Shown here: piece after piece, positions 1 through 10,829 of the stretch
Position numbering within the stretch: the first letter of the stretch is position 1
How the letters are laid out: each line of letters begins with the position of its first letter
Source: Azolla caroliniana
Taxonomy: Eukaryota > Polypodiophyta
NCBI GenBank assembly: GCA_043228905.1
Contig: JBHGNT010000013.1
Span: forward strand, 8,060,001 to 8,124,000
DNA length: 64,000 bases
Reading direction: 5' to 3'
Made by a program: the position numbers and the translations under genes
Notes under the pieces: generated by a model
Told to the model about the DNA's origin: nothing
The model's database searches: none
Seen by the model: only the letters and a program-made list of their open reading frames with translations

Positions 1-1000
1 AGGTGAAGACATATCCTGATGTCGACTTCCGATTGTCCGGATTACCAATGTCGCCATCATTGCATACATGAGACTTCCTACGATTGATGCGTAGGGTATT
101 CTGCTCATGAGATTTCTCTCCGCTTCTGTGGATGGAGAGTCTCTATTTGATAGCCAGACCAACATTGGAAGTAGTATTGTTGCTGGCTTCACGTTCTCCA
201 TATTGGAGTGCCTCAGCACCTTTCAGATGTAGTCGGGCTAGGAGAGCTGGAGGATCTTTGCTGTCCGATTTCGCTCTATCCACATGCCCAATATGTGTCG
301 GGCTTTTCCGAGTTCCTTCATCGCAAATTTGTTGTGAAGGCTCCGCTTTAGCTTTCCAATTTCAGCTCGATCGTTGCCGGCGATGAGCATGTCGTCGACA
401 TATAGGATCAGGTAGATCCAGGACTTGTCGGCTAGTTGCCGAATGTACATACATAGGTCAGAGTCGAACCAAGTGTAACCAAGTTGCCTGATGTAGAAGT
501 CAAACTTCTTGTACCACATCCTTGACGCTTGTTTTAAGCCATAAAGGCTTTTCTTCAGTCGACAAACGAGGTGACCTTCCTCCCTCGTCGCCATGAAGCC
601 TACCAGTTAAGACATATAGATGTCTTCTTCCAAGTCTCCATGTAGGAATGTCGTCTTTACGTCCAGGTGCTCAAGCTCTAGGTCTTCTTTCGTTGCGATT
701 CTGAGTAGGAGCTGAAGGGTGGTCATCTTGACTACCGACGAGAAGATATCATCATAGTGGACCCTGGTTCTTGTTTGAATCCCTTGGTGACGAGCTGAGC
801 TTTATATTTGGGCTTCTCTGAATTGAATACATATTTGTATCTGAAGACCCATAGGGGAGCAACTTCCTTCCGGTTGGTAATTCAACCAACTCCCATGTCT
901 GATTCTCTTTTATCGAGTCCATTTCGGATCTCATGGCTTGGCGCCATGTTTCGGCATTCGACGCAACTATAGCTTGGTTCGCCTGCGCCCGTGTAATTGA
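1..1000 (-). pseudogene. copia-1 reverse transcriptase / RNase H remnant
   Basis: This is the RVT_2-type reverse transcriptase of a Ty1-copia element. From right to left it shows the N-terminal motif (MDSIKENQTWELVELPTGRK, 860-934), the LDVKTTFLHGDLEEDIYM motif near 605-680, and the YGLKQASRMWY and LILYVDDMLIAG motifs within 238-594. The last of these holds the paired catalytic aspartates. Bases 61-100 encode the conserved PYASIVGSLMYA stretch that precedes RNase H. The reading frame breaks at about 595-600 and again between 680 and 750, so no full protein can be made. RNase H itself lies beyond the window edge. Confidence 0.88.
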
Positions 1001-2330
1001 TGTAGTCTAGGCCCTATTGATAGAACTCTGTTGGCCTTCAGACTTGTCCGGATCTCCTTGGTGCCGATTTTGTTGATTCGGATTCTTCAATCAGTTCTGG
1101 TGTTTGATCGACATTTGTGGAACCATCGTTGTAAGGATTTTGTTGGGGTGATCCGTTATGGCAGTTCTCTTGCATCATTTTCAAATACACCTCTCCCTCG
1201 GGTGTTGACCAGTTTGTGAGTGCCTTGGCCAGTTCAGATAAGCCGGTGGTCACTTTAGCCAGTTGGGCTTTGGTCGGTCTTTTAGCCAATTCGGGGTTGG
1301 TTGTTAGACCTTTTGTCAATTCGGATTTGACAAGAGTGTTGCTGGTTGATTTGGCTTTGACATTTTGTTGATTTTTTGATTCAGATTGAGTAATCGGCTC
1401 GTCTTCTTCCAATTACTTCCTGAAAAGATCGAATGTTACTCTTTTGCTGATTTTCGACTGGGATCGGCTAGAGAGAATTAATTCTTTGTTGAAGACTATG
1501 TCACTACTCCGGATCAGTTTCCCTCATGGTCCTATTGTAGATATCCAAGTTCCCCATAGGTTCCATAACCGAGAAATATACACTTTGTTGAATAGGGCGC
1601 TAGCTTGGTTCTTCTATCTCGGGGGATGAATCAGTAGGCTTCACATCTGAATATACGGGGCCTATCGTAGGTCAGCTTCTTGCCAGACCATAGTGCCTAA
1701 GGCACTTCGAGCCGGATTGCTTTCGACGGCGACAAATTTATCAAGTATACTGCTGTCTACAATGCTTCGGTCCAGAATTCCAGCTTGAGTATAGAATGCT
1801 GGAGCATTGTTGTCACTCTCTCTTGGATTGTCCAATTGATCCATTCCACCATGCCATTGTGCATGGGAGTGTATGGAACGGTCCTTTGGTTCCAGATCCC
1901 TTTGTTAGACAAGTACTGCATGAAGGCCCTAGAGGTGTATTCACCTCCATTGTTGAACCAAAGTGTCTTCACTAGGTGTCCGGATATGTTCTCCACTTCA
2001 GCTAGCTACTGAGTGAAAACCTCCAACGCTTTGTATTTTGACCTAATCGAGTAAGCTCAAACTTTCCTTGTACAATCATCGACGCATGTGATGGAGTTCC
2101 AGGAACCTCCTAGAAATTTTCAGGCATCGGCCTGCAAATGTCGATGTGTACGAGCTCTAGGGGTTGTCGTACAGTCTCGTAGTGGAGTGAATGAGGACTT
2201 TGAGTTTGTTTCCCATAGCAACAATGCTCATAGAAGTCTATTTTCAATTGAAGCTTCGGGATGTAGCTGATCGCCGTCACCCGATCTACTCTGGCTTGTG
2301 ACATATGGCCAAGCCGACCATGCCATAGAT
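1001..2330 (-). pseudogene. copia-1 integrase and integrase-RT linker remnant
   Basis: Minus-strand frames in 1757-2304 encode the GAG-pre-integrase to integrase region, including PLELVHIDICRPM (integrase core start) and WFNNGGEYTSRAF (the second catalytic position, where copia elements usually have SDNGGEY). PYTPMHNGMVEWINWT lies close to the glutamate motif. The catalytic Asp of the second motif reads as Asn. Bases 1038-1412 encode the poorly conserved Ser/Thr/Lys-rich linker between integrase and reverse transcriptase. Frames change several times, so this is a pseudogene. Confidence 0.82.
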
Positions 2331-3027
2331 TCGAATAAGACCATTAAGCTACGTTCACTATGTCAACTGGACTGAACACATTTAGTGGGTACAAGTTATT
2401 GTACTTGCTGCCATGACTGATTCGAAGATTGCCCTTCGTGATCAACCATGACGACTCACTAAGTGTCATCATGTACCCGGCTTTGGCTAGCATGCTGACG
2501 GAGACCAGATTCCTCTTAAGCTCGGGTACATGTCGGACATGGTGCATGATGATCATATTGCCATTTGGCAATCGAATTGGAACTTTGCCAATTCCAGGGA
2601 TTTTGCATTCCTACCCATTGCCGAGTCGGACAGTGCCATCGGCTCTGACTGAATAATTCGAAAACCATTCAATGTTGGGGGTCACATGAAATGTGGCGCC
2701 AGAATCCAACATCCACGTTCACGCTTCTTGTGTAGTGTAGAGGACTTAGCTGGTCGACGAATTTTCCAAGGAGAGAATTTCCCTTGACCGGGATTTGGCA
2801 ACATTGATTGAGTTTTCGATTTGAGAGTGGTTCAAGTTGGACTGTCCTAGATTTTGCTTGAATGATCGTCCAATCTCCTTCTTTTTGTTGTTCGACCAGT
2901 AGTCAGCAACACTATGGCCAATGGCCAAGTTTTTTGCAATGTGTGCAGTAGGCATTTGCCTTGCCGTTCCGCGACTTCGACCTTTGGCAATCATTTCTCC
3001 TCTTTGGCCAATTTGGGCTTCAACCAA
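2331..3027 (-). pseudogene. copia-1 protease and gag zinc-finger remnant
   Basis: At about 2640-2720 the minus strand encodes WMLDSGATFHVTP, the active-site motif of copia aspartic protease, followed at 2344-2571 by the conserved LxNGxxxxxxxVRHVPELKRNLVSVSML stretch. Upstream, 2746-3027 encodes the basic tail of gag with a degraded CCHC zinc knuckle: the order of residues is recognisable but Cys residues are replaced. Homology ends near 3028-3045 at the junction with gypsy fragment H. Confidence 0.8.
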
Positions 3028-3045
3028 CTCTTTCGGTTACTTGAA

Positions 3046-4560
3046 CACCCAGACTTCGACACTATGCCGTACTCGTATCCACGTTATACGGATGGTCCCG
3101 ATGCTGAATCACACATCCACTCTTTTATGTCGACTTGGCAAGCCAACCATTCAATGTAGCATCTCACTGTTGCGGAGGCTGACGCATCAAAAATCGTGGA
3201 GTTCATACTGTCCCTCGACGAACCCGCTGCACAGTGGTATTCCTGCCACGATCCTGGGGAATTTGCGATGTTTTAGGACGTTTGCACGCGATTCCTCGAA
3301 CTTTTTCATCGCGAGATACCTAAGAGGGAACTGTTCCGCCAGTTCTACGCTATTTCACAAGAACCACATGAGACGGTTTCAGAGTTCACAATCCGCTTCC
3401 AAGATCTATATCAAGAGCTCTCTCAAGATGTGTCCACAAACCATCTCAAAGACACCTTCCTAGTAGGACTACGAGAGCCTCTGCGCACGACTCTAACCTT
3501 AACCAACTTCTCACAACAGACAATTGAGCAGGTGGTCGCCCACATCCTTGTTGTCGACTGAACTTAGCATAATACCTCTTCTTCGATGGGGTCACTCCAG
3601 AACGCCTTGCCGACCCACGAAGAAACCCAATTCTAGCAGGCTCTCCAATGTACGACATGCTCCAATTCTAGCCACTCGACCGTGGATTGCCCTCTTCGTT
3701 CACACTGCCCGATCTGCCATTCCGGGGTGCATACGGTAGAGCAGTGTGAATACAATATGCTTAACTGCACCGCTACTGCTCTCATACGCCAAATTGAGCC
3801 CCAGAATGATCATCCTCGGCAGGATGATCGTCCACCACCCCGGAATCGGGATGCCGAGCGGCCATAGTACGAGGACCGAAATTGCCGTGAGGAATGTTAC
3901 CAGCCTGAGGAAGATCACTTTCGCTGGGATAATTGGTTTCGCGAGGAAGAGCGTTACCGGCCGAACAATAGGCCTCGACTTGAGGACGACCGATACCGAT
4001 ATAGAGAGGACTACTATAACCCAACCGATGACTACTAACGATATGACTATGATCAGGATGACTATCATGAATCGAGGTATCAATGGCACGATCGACGGCC
4101 TCCCCATAATAATCGAGGTCCTCGGCAATAGGGCAATAATGGACGAAATCCAGATAACAAACGACGGCAACCCCCGTGTCCAGATCATCGATGACCACCT
4201 CCCCACACCGAGCCTCGAGAAGAACCCCACCGAACGCAACAATATGCCTCGCCGGCCAGAGAGGAAAATTCCCGACCGTATTAACCATCTCAATTCGAGC
4301 AAGGGGAATCGAGCAACTCGACGCCGGTGACGTGCTTTAATTGTAATCAACCAGGGCACTACACCACATAGTGTCCGGCAAAATGATCGTGACAAAGAAC
4401 CTACAATCAATATCATTACGGCCGAAGTCCAGTAGGTCACGACACGAAGCAAGGCCCAACACGCGCAATGGGAAATCCAAGATGATGTTTGTCAGGCCAC
4501 AAAGGAATGGATCGAGAAACCTAATAATGCAAATGTCAACCGTATGCATACACTAGCTGG
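3046..4560 (+). pseudogene. H gag remnant (capsid and zinc-knuckle region)
   Basis: The capsid region begins with PYSYPRYTDGPDAESHIHSF, matching the gag of B and D, and continues through RELFRQFYAISQEPHETVSE and LREPLRTTLTLTNFSQQ to the Cys/His-rich ALQCTTCSNSSHSTVDCPL stretch near 3635-3690. A long charged Arg/Asp/Tyr-rich tail follows (3780-4300). It is broken by many stops (for example near 3157, 3274 and 3558). Gag would form the virus-like particle and bind RNA; this copy cannot be translated in full. Confidence 0.82.
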
Positions 4561-6371
4561 TAGATATCCATGCCCTTAAATAAGCTCCTACATCTTCTTC
4601 CATGGTTCAGGGAGACAATGGCATCCTTAACTACCGGCAAAGCACAGAAAACTATGCCCATGCACCTTGCCGAGCCGAGGGACGGTCCACCGCTAATGGA
4701 CTCCCAGAACCCCACTGTCAAGATCATTATCCAAGGGAGAACCATTCACGGCTGGATTATAGATGGGGGATCGGGGGTCAATGTCATTAACGAAGCCACT
4801 CATTAATGAAGCCACGTGTCGTGATCTTGGCCTCACCGACTGGGAGCCATGCCCATTTTGGCTCCGTATGGTGGATACATGATTGATCCCGCCAATGGGT
4901 TTAATTTGATACCTCGACTTTATTTTGGGAGGCCATACCTTCACGATTTCAGTGGTGGTGTTACACCTCGACGCCCTTGACACTTACCCGATGTTGCTCG
5001 GTCGTTCGTGGTTACGCATGACCAACATTAAGGAACATTGGCAGTGTATGATTTCGTTTCAGCGGGGAAAAAACCAAGGTCTCCGTCATCATGGAGGAGC
5101 ACATTCATACCTCACAAAACACCACTCCGTTATACGCGGAGGTCGTTCACATGCTTGATGGACTCGTCAATGAGTAAGTTGACCACTTCTTGGAGGACCA
5201 CCCAACAATTGTTCCGCTATTCGATATCGACATGGTAACAGCCGTCGGTCCTTATGTGTCCGAGCCGGCCAAAGAAGACAAAGATATCGATCGAGAACTT
5301 GATCCGAAGTCGGTCGAAGAATTATGATATGCACGCGAAGTGCTCGAATGTGAGCTTGCCATCTCTGAACATGTGAAGGCATCAACACTGGACGAGATTA
5401 ATCTCGGCACCACCATGGATCCACGAACATTGAAAATAGCAAAAGAACTGACTCCGGATGAACGCTTGGCTTTGGTCGGGTTGCTCATAGAATATCAGGA
5501 TGTTTTCACATGGTCGTACAGGGACATGAAGGGGTTAGACCCGCAATACTATCAACACCAGATCCATCTACAATAGGATGCACAACCTATACACCAACGT
5601 CGCTACCGAATGAATCCTAGTTATGTGGCGAAAGTAAAGGAGGAAATCGACAAACTCCTGAGTGTGGGATTCATTCTTGAAGAGAAAGGGCAACATGGTT
5701 AAGCCCTATCGTGGTCGTCTTGAAGAGAAACGGACAAATCAAAGTTTGCGTCGACTACCGAAAACTGAACGCCGCGACCATCACTGACACATTCCCTCTT
5801 CCCTTCATAGATGGTGTGCTTGACGCTGTGGTAGGACATGAGCGTTATAGCTTTTTGGATGGATTTAGTTGCTACAATCAGATCCACATGAACCCCGACG
5901 ATCAAGAGAAGACATCATTTGTAACAGAATGGGGTGTTTTTGTTGTAGTCGTAATGATGTTCAGACTAAAGATGACGTCGACTACTTTCCAACGTATTTT
6001 CGACGACTACATCGTGGGCTTCATGCAAGTCATTCTCGACAATTTTGCCATCTATGGACGAGAAATAGAGAATCTCGACTAGTTACGCCTCTGCCTCAAT
6101 CGTTGCTAGAAAGCTCTGCTCAGTTTAAACCCTAGAAAATGTGCATTTTACGTCTCTAGTGGCACCACGAAGGGATCTCTATTAGGGATCGACAACGGCT
6201 CGGCTCAAGCCTAAACCGTTTGGCTTAGCCGGCTTGAAAACAGCTTGGCGGCTCGGCTCAGCTCGGTTTAGGCTTGAACTTGCCTTAACGGTTTGAGCTC
6301 GGCTTGGCTTGGCTTGAGCCTCGCCAAACCGGCTCAAGCCGGCTAAACCGTTTAAGCCGTTTATAAACTTT

Positions 6372-6585
6372 AGAGAGAGGGGGAGAGAGACAACAGACAA
6401 GGGGAAAAAGAGAGAGAGAGAGAGTGAGTGAGAGAGTGAGGGAGACTAAACAGACGATGGGAGAGAGAGAGGGAGGGAGAACTACACAGACGTGGAGAGA
6501 GAGAGAGAGGGAGGGAGACAACATATAAGGAGAGAGAGAGACTACAGAGACGAGGAGAGAGAGAGGGAGGGAGGGAGACAACATA

Positions 6586-6627
<42 letters not shown>

Positions 6628-6790
6628 ACATAGAGGGGAGAGAGAGAGAGAGAGAGAGAGAGTCGAGACCACAAACGTGAGAGAGAGTGGGAGGGAGAGC
6701 TTGTACAATGTATAGTATATAGTATATAGTATATAGTGGATCATCTGAGAGAGAGAGGGAGGTAGGGAGAGAGAGAGAGAGAGGGAGGGA
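6372..6790 (+). repeat. GA-rich microsatellite inside the MITE
   Basis: About 400 bases made almost wholly of GAGA/GGGA runs, with spaced repeats of an ACAACATA/ACTACAGAGACG-like motif at roughly 50-base intervals, suggesting tandem growth of a longer unit rather than simple slippage only. A TATAGTATATAGTATATAG run lies at 6714-6737. No coding potential is credible: the open frames here are Ser-Leu or Arg-Glu repeats from the GA tract. Confidence 0.9.
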
Positions 6791-6900
6791 GGTTTCTAAA
6801 CCGGTTTCCAAGCCGGTTTGGAAACCGGTTTACAAGCCGTTTACCAAACCGGTTTACAAGCCGTTTACCAAACCGGTTCAGCCTAAACCGGTTTGTGAAC
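6790..6900. repeat. AAACCGGTTT-type subterminal repeat array
   Basis: Tandem copies of a motif close to AACCGGTTTACAAGCCGTTT, each containing the palindrome AACCGGTT or its variant. Related motifs are scattered through 6183-6370 and 6900-7010. In hAT elements such subterminal repeats are binding sites for the transposase; that role is inferred here. Confidence 0.75.
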
Positions 6901-7194
6901 TGGCTCGGCTCGGTTCGGCTCAAGTTTGAGATCCTGTAAACGGTTTAGGCTTAGCCGGTTTGGCCTGATCCAAGCCAAACCGGCTAAGCCTAAATCGAAC
7001 CGTTGCCGATCCCTAATCTCTATGGACCTCGACAAAGTTCTGGCCTTCTTGAACACCTTGGCTCCGACCACAACAAAAGCCCTCAACCGATTTTTGGGGA
7101 AAATCAGGTGGCACAATCGAATGCTATGATACATGGCCGAGTTCGTGACACCGTTACACGTGGCTGTCGGTAACATTCCTCACGGTGTCGGATG

Positions 7195-7286
7195 ATCAAC
7201 ATGTCCTGCATCATCTCCTTCCATAGGGCAAAAGTTTTTCCGTCGAACTTCCGGATTTCCACTCCTGTGCCAGATGTTGAAGCCAT
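7195..7286 (-). pseudogene. copia-1 gag N-terminus
   Basis: An ATG at 7284-7286 (minus strand) opens MASTSGTGVEIRKFDGKTFA followed by LWKEMMQDMLI, the usual start of plant copia gag. The frame ends at the junction with gypsy fragment H near 7176-7195. Just upstream (7300-7325) the minus strand has GGATCAGGGCA, a weak match to the copia initiator-Met primer site TGGTATCAGAGC, so the copia 5' LTR probably ended near 7325. Confidence 0.75.
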
Positions 7287-7354
7287 CTTTTGTGAAAGTG
7301 ATATTGTTGCCCTGATCCTTTCCTACTTAGGTTCTGTGCTGCTGTTGCTACCAG

Positions 7355-7919
7355 TGTCATAGTGTACTTCGTACATTATGTGAAATATGTACGGAGTACT
7401 TGATTAAATAAAAATAAAGAAATAGAAGAAATTATTAAAATATACGTTACATGCACAACACAAGGGAGGATTCAAACCTTGTACCTCCATGTAAAAAAAC
7501 CTAAACCTTGCCATTGTACCAACTCATCAGAGATATATAATTATGGATTTAATATTTAGAAAAGATTATACTGAAGTATAAATTTTAGAAAAAACTACTT
7601 ATGTACGTGTCACGTGCATAAAACTTTAGTTAAAGAAAACTTTTTATAGCAAAAGCTACTCATGCACATCTATCATGCAGGAACACTCTAATTAGAAAAA
7701 AAAGCATGATAGAAAAGGCGATTCATGCACATCTAGCGTGCATGAACACTTTAGAAAAAGCATGATGCTTCACATGTGGTAAGCTATATTTAGCCTCTTC
7801 CATCACTATATGAGGAGAAGAGAAAGATGTATTTTGGGGTTGATTCTTGGGTTTTAATAGGATTTCTAAATATTGATCTAATTTACTATACTCGTGTGAT
7901 TCACGATTTCTCGATCTAT
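7355..7919 (+). repeat. Probable first part of the 5' LTR of element J
   Basis: This AT-rich stretch has no gene. It may be the start of an LTR: it opens TGTCATAG, like the TGTCATGA that opens the LTRs of F and G. The D insertion begins at 7920, and sequence resumes after D and after G (40980-41018, 46709-46856) up to a TGTT-less ACAACA end followed by a primer-site-like TTTGGTGAACCCACTG. An antisense tRNA-like segment lies at 7460-7535. This assignment is inference from position. Confidence 0.45.
7460..7535 (-). other. tRNA-like segment (antisense) in presumed LTR of J
   Basis: Read on the minus strand it has an A-box-like GAGTTGGTACAATGG and a strong B-box-like GGTTTGAATCC, about the spacing of a tRNA or a tRNA-derived SINE head. 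The middle is a T run and does not fold as an anticodon arm, so it is not a functional tRNA. It could be a SINE fragment instead of a part of the LTR. Confidence 0.5.
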
Positions 7920-8414
7920 TGTTAACAGTTTTTGGGGAAACACCTTCGATGAGCTCACAGGCTATCGGTATCAAGGGATCGTGTTACGTGGAAGCCTCTT
8001 CTACGCTGAGAAGACGATATGAGAACGAGGAGCATACACGGGCTACAACCCGTTAGGCATAGACGTAGCTCGGTTGCGAGTACTGGGGAGAATACACAGA
8101 TGAAGGAACAGTAAGAGCAAGATCTATATTAAATGAAAAGCTCACAACGATTACAATACACGGCGCTCGGCCGGAAACAGGTTGTGCAGAGCTTAGTGCA
8201 TGATAGTAATCTTACTAAATAATCTATATCCTCCCCCTTTTGAGGTATGCATATCTCGGGTTATATAGTTTTCCTCTTTAGACAGAGCCGAGCCATCGGC
8301 TGATTGTGAGGGCTAAAAACTCGACTATTTCTAGTTCTACCTATTTCCTCACCTACTATTCTACCTACCGGCGAGTTTACATAATGTATTTATATTTCTG
8401 GCCTATGGACAACA
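7920..8414 (-). repeat. 3' LTR of D
   Basis: 495 bp, beginning TGTTAACA and ending ACAACA on the plus strand. It matches 40479-40974 throughout, with scattered substitutions. Adjacent internal sequence (8415-8433) reads CTTGGCATGCCTGTGGGAC on the plus strand; see findings. Bases 8434-8550 between this and the third ORF hold nothing I recognise. Confidence 0.93.
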
Positions 8415-8550
8415 CTTGGCATGCCTGTGGGACAGGACTTTGTCCGTCAGACCCACGATTCACAAAGTGGAGAGATAACCACGAATTTTGCAAAAAACCA
8501 AAAATTCTTTACAAAATTTGCCCGTTTATATATGGGCTTATGGGTTTGTC

Positions 8551-10328
8551 TTAATCCTCTTCTAATATGCTGAGGATATCCTCAGGGGTGTGGGGTCGGT
8601 CTGGCTGCTCGGAAGGTGGGGTTGGTGATGGAGGTTTTGCTGCCGAGTCGGGGGTGGCTGTGTCGTCGCGTGTGCCGCCCTTTGTTGGTTCCGATTCAGG
8701 CAGGGTCGTGGTTGTAGTTTGTGGCTCAGTTGGGATGTGGGGATCTGTAGGAGCAAGTTCCTCCTGTTTGGCTTCCGTGGGGGTGGGCTCGGGTTCTTGC
8801 TCGTCGGTCGTGGCAGCTCTGTTAGTCCTGGTAGCTAGGCGTTCCTCTTCATAAGCTTCGGGTTCTAAATGGAACACCATTAGATCGTCGTTGAATTCCT
8901 CGAGAAGTTGCTCGTTGGCCGCGGTGTGGGATGCTGGTAAGGTATGATATTCCTCAGTCAAGTCTTCACGGAGGGTCTGGATGCTGGTGTCATCCATCTT
9001 GTAAAACCCTTGGCCCTCCTTCGGTTCTCGGCGTCCGCACATAGTATGTGTAGTTCAGCGGCTTGGGCCGACCATTCCTGCCAGACACGGTCGAGTGTTT
9101 CCTCGATCTTCTTGGTGAATTGCTAGCGATACTTGTTGATCAGGATCTTTATTTTAGTATTGTCCATGCCGATGCTAGCTCGGTGAACTTCCACTTCCTC
9201 CCTTGCGGCCTTGGCGTCTTCTTGGCTTTTGTGGACGAGGAGCGCTAAGGTAGCTTGGTTATCTTTTGCTTTTTCGGTTATGAGCGCGATTGTCTGCTGG
9301 TAATGTTTGGTGAGCTGAGCTACAGTTTCGTCCCTGTCTTGTCTACAAGTGTCCCGATGTCGTTCTCCAGCAGCGATGTGCTCGGTTTGCAATTGGTGAT
9401 ACGCATCGGAAATTTTCAACCTTTGCTCTTCAAATATCCCTCACTTTTGCACGTGCTCGTTTGCCAATTCTAGTAATGCCCTTTGTTGACGGCATAATTC
9501 TTGGTTGTCTACGAATAGCTCGCGTTCCCGTTGGCTATTCCGCTCTACTTCTTTGAGGAATCGTTCTTTGGCCTCGGTGATAGAGACCTGAAGGGTCATC
9601 ACCTCTCTTTCTTGTTCTTTGAGTGCGGCCGAGCTTTCAGCAAGTAGTCGCTTGAGGTCAGGTTCATGGCCCGCGGCTTGTTCCCGTAGTTGGCCAATCA
9701 TGTGGTTGTGGTTTTGTTCTGCTAACTCGGCCAGAGCGATCTGGGCCTTAAGCTCCTTTTGGTAGTCACGGAGGGGAGGTCCGGTCTGGGTTGCAGCTTG
9801 CTGGTTCCGGGGAGTGGGTTCCCTGTCCGTCTGTGTAGATCTTTCCATGAAGACAGGTGGTGGTGACATTTGCGTGGAAGCGTGGTTGGTTTGGGGTTGC
9901 GGGCTTCTCTCTACTCGTGACGATGGCTCGCTTATCTGTACCAAATCCGTCCTTGTGCTTGCATCAACCGTGGCTACCCTGGGGTGAGCTGTGTAGTCGT
10001 TGTGTGCTTCGGTAACAGTAATACTCAGGCTCGGGTTCGGAAGAGGGGCTAGTGGGACATCGTTACTCGGGGTAGTGAGGCTTAAGAGCGGATGTTCTTG
10101 ATGTTGCTGTTCTAATGACGCCAGTTTCTGCTCGATAGCTTGCCATAGCTCGGTGGCCCGTTTGGCTTGCTGCTGTGTCGTTTTGACACGTCGGGCCATG
10201 TCCTTGGCTGCCCGAGTTGTGTGGTGCAAATTGCGATATGCCTCGACTAAGGCCGTGTTCAGATTTTGTAACTCCATGAGGAGGGAAGCATTCTGTGCTT
10301 GCTTTTTCCTCCCTATCTTTTGTAAAGC
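8551..10328 (-). CDS. D third ORF, C-terminal part (split by F)
   Basis: Minus-strand frames at 9441-10328, 9123-9419 and 8551-9042 form the C-terminal two thirds of a large ORF downstream of pol. I do not recognise a known domain. The first part is Gln/Ala/Glu-rich and predicted helical, probably coiled coil (LLMELQNLNTALVEAYRNL, then EQKLASLEQQ). The end is acidic and Pro/Thr-rich and finishes DILSILEED. Element A ends its third ORF with DILDEG and B with DILEED, so this tail is a family feature. Small frame breaks near 9430 and 9050-9120 suggest decay. Extra ORFs after pol are known in Tat-type elements; function here is unknown. Confidence 0.6.
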
Positions 10329-10672
10329 TCGAGAGAAGATAAAAGGAAGAGGAGGAAAGGAAGATACAGAAGGAAGATCGACCAACAAAATCAGTTCAAA
10401 CTGTTAGGAACAGTACTAAGATAGAGAAGGAATTAGTACTAAAAGAAGTATTAGTATTAAGAGAGGTGAAGAACTCTCGAGAGAAGGAAAGAGTGAGTGA
10501 GAGGGAGGGAGAGAGAGAGAGCGCGAGAGAGAGAGGGTGATGATAAGAAAAGATATATATTATGTGAAGAGAATGTACAATAGTAACTAGGAGGCTTAAG
10601 ACTGGCGTTGAACCGATTTGGTTTGAAATAATGCCTTGTGCCTCCTTTTATAGTGTTCTAAGGAATACTCCT

Positions 10673-10690
10673 GAAGTTTCTAGAATGTTC
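10673..10690 (-). promoter_or_regulatory. Heat-shock element array in 3' LTR of F
   Basis: Four alternating units GAAnnTTCnnGAAnnTTC with perfect 5-bp phasing. The copy in the 5' LTR is at 15919-15936, directly upstream of the TATA box. Arrays of three or more such units bind heat-shock factors; activity here is inferred. Confidence 0.75.
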
Positions 10691-10763
10691 TAGAGAAATC
10701 TAGAATATACATCAATTTTCTATAATAAAACATAAATGAAAATAATATTTTGTGTATTACAAT

Positions 10764-10829
10764 GTATGGTCTAATGGTCAAGAGCTCAACCCATGTAGCA
10801 TAAGGTCACAGGTTCAAGTCTTGCCATAT
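10764..10829 (+). other. tRNA-like segment in 3' LTR of F
   Basis: On the strand opposite to F's genes the sequence opens GTATGG and closes CCATAT (pairing ends), with an A-box-like TGGTCTAATGG and a B-box-like GGTTCAAGTC. The 19 bases AAGGTCACAGGTTCAAGTC also occur in the tRNA-Arg at 22279-22352. The anticodon arm does not fold cleanly. It lies 8 bp inside the LTR 5' end. Confidence 0.6.

Larger units (their letters stand above)
1..3030 (-). mobile_element. copia-1: decayed Ty1-copia retrotransposon, 3' end outside window
   Basis: Read on the minus strand, right to left, the order is gag zinc-finger region, protease, GAG-pre-integrase, integrase, linker, reverse transcriptase and the start of RNase H, the domain order of Ty1-copia. 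The element runs off the left edge of the window. On the right it stops abruptly near 3030 where a plus-strand gypsy fragment begins, and its own gag start reappears at 7195-7286. The bulk of gag is therefore missing as well as interrupted. Several frameshifts and stops make it a clear relic. Confidence 0.9.
6183..7015. mobile_element. hAT-like MITE, 833 bp, with 8-bp target duplication
   Basis: The left end reads TAGGGATCGACAACGG and the right end is its inverted copy CCGTTGCCGATCCCTA (one mismatch in 16). The element is flanked by ATCTCTAT at 6175-6182 and 7016-7023. An 8-bp duplication and TIRs starting TAGGG are typical of the hAT superfamily. No transposase is encoded. Both subterminal regions are dense in GGCTTAGCCGGTTTGG/AAACCGG-type motifs in both orientations, a common hAT feature. 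The centre is a long GA-rich simple repeat. Insertion is in the reverse transcriptase of H, which dates H as older. Confidence 0.9.
3040..7176 (+). mobile_element. H: truncated Athila/Tat-like gypsy fragment
   Basis: Plus-strand gag, protease and part of reverse transcriptase of the same family as elements A, B and D. Both LTRs, RNase H, integrase and the third ORF are missing. It lies between two parts of copia-1 (ending near 3030 and resuming at 7195), as expected for an insertion, or an insertion followed by deletion, in the copia gag gene. No clear target duplication is visible. A MITE is inserted at 6183-7015. Confidence 0.82.
4570..7176 (+). pseudogene. H protease-reverse transcriptase remnant, split by MITE
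   Basis: Protease is seen at 4740-4800 (WIIDGGSGVNVINEATH; IDGG is the form this family uses for its active site). Reverse transcriptase follows with EYQDVFTWSYRDMKGLDPQ at 5490-5550, KVCVDYRKLNAATITDTFPL at 5735-5800 and YSFLDGFSCYNQIHM at 5845-5900. The catalytic box near 6030-6050 reads ILDNFAIYG, so the second catalytic Asp is Asn. The frame is interrupted by the MITE at 6183-7015 and resumes as SMDLDKVLAFL at 7019-7050. Removing the MITE and one copy of its target duplication rejoins the codons at that point, but other stops and a small deletion remain. It ends near 7176. Confidence 0.83.

Noticed and set aside
3700-4452. 250-codon minus-strand frame
   Set aside because: Shadow of the Arg/Asp-rich tail of H gag on the other strand; hydrophobic only because of reverse-complemented codons.
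6285-6811. Open frames of Ser-Leu or Arg-Glu repeats
   Set aside because: They are translations of the GA microsatellite in all frames, not genes.
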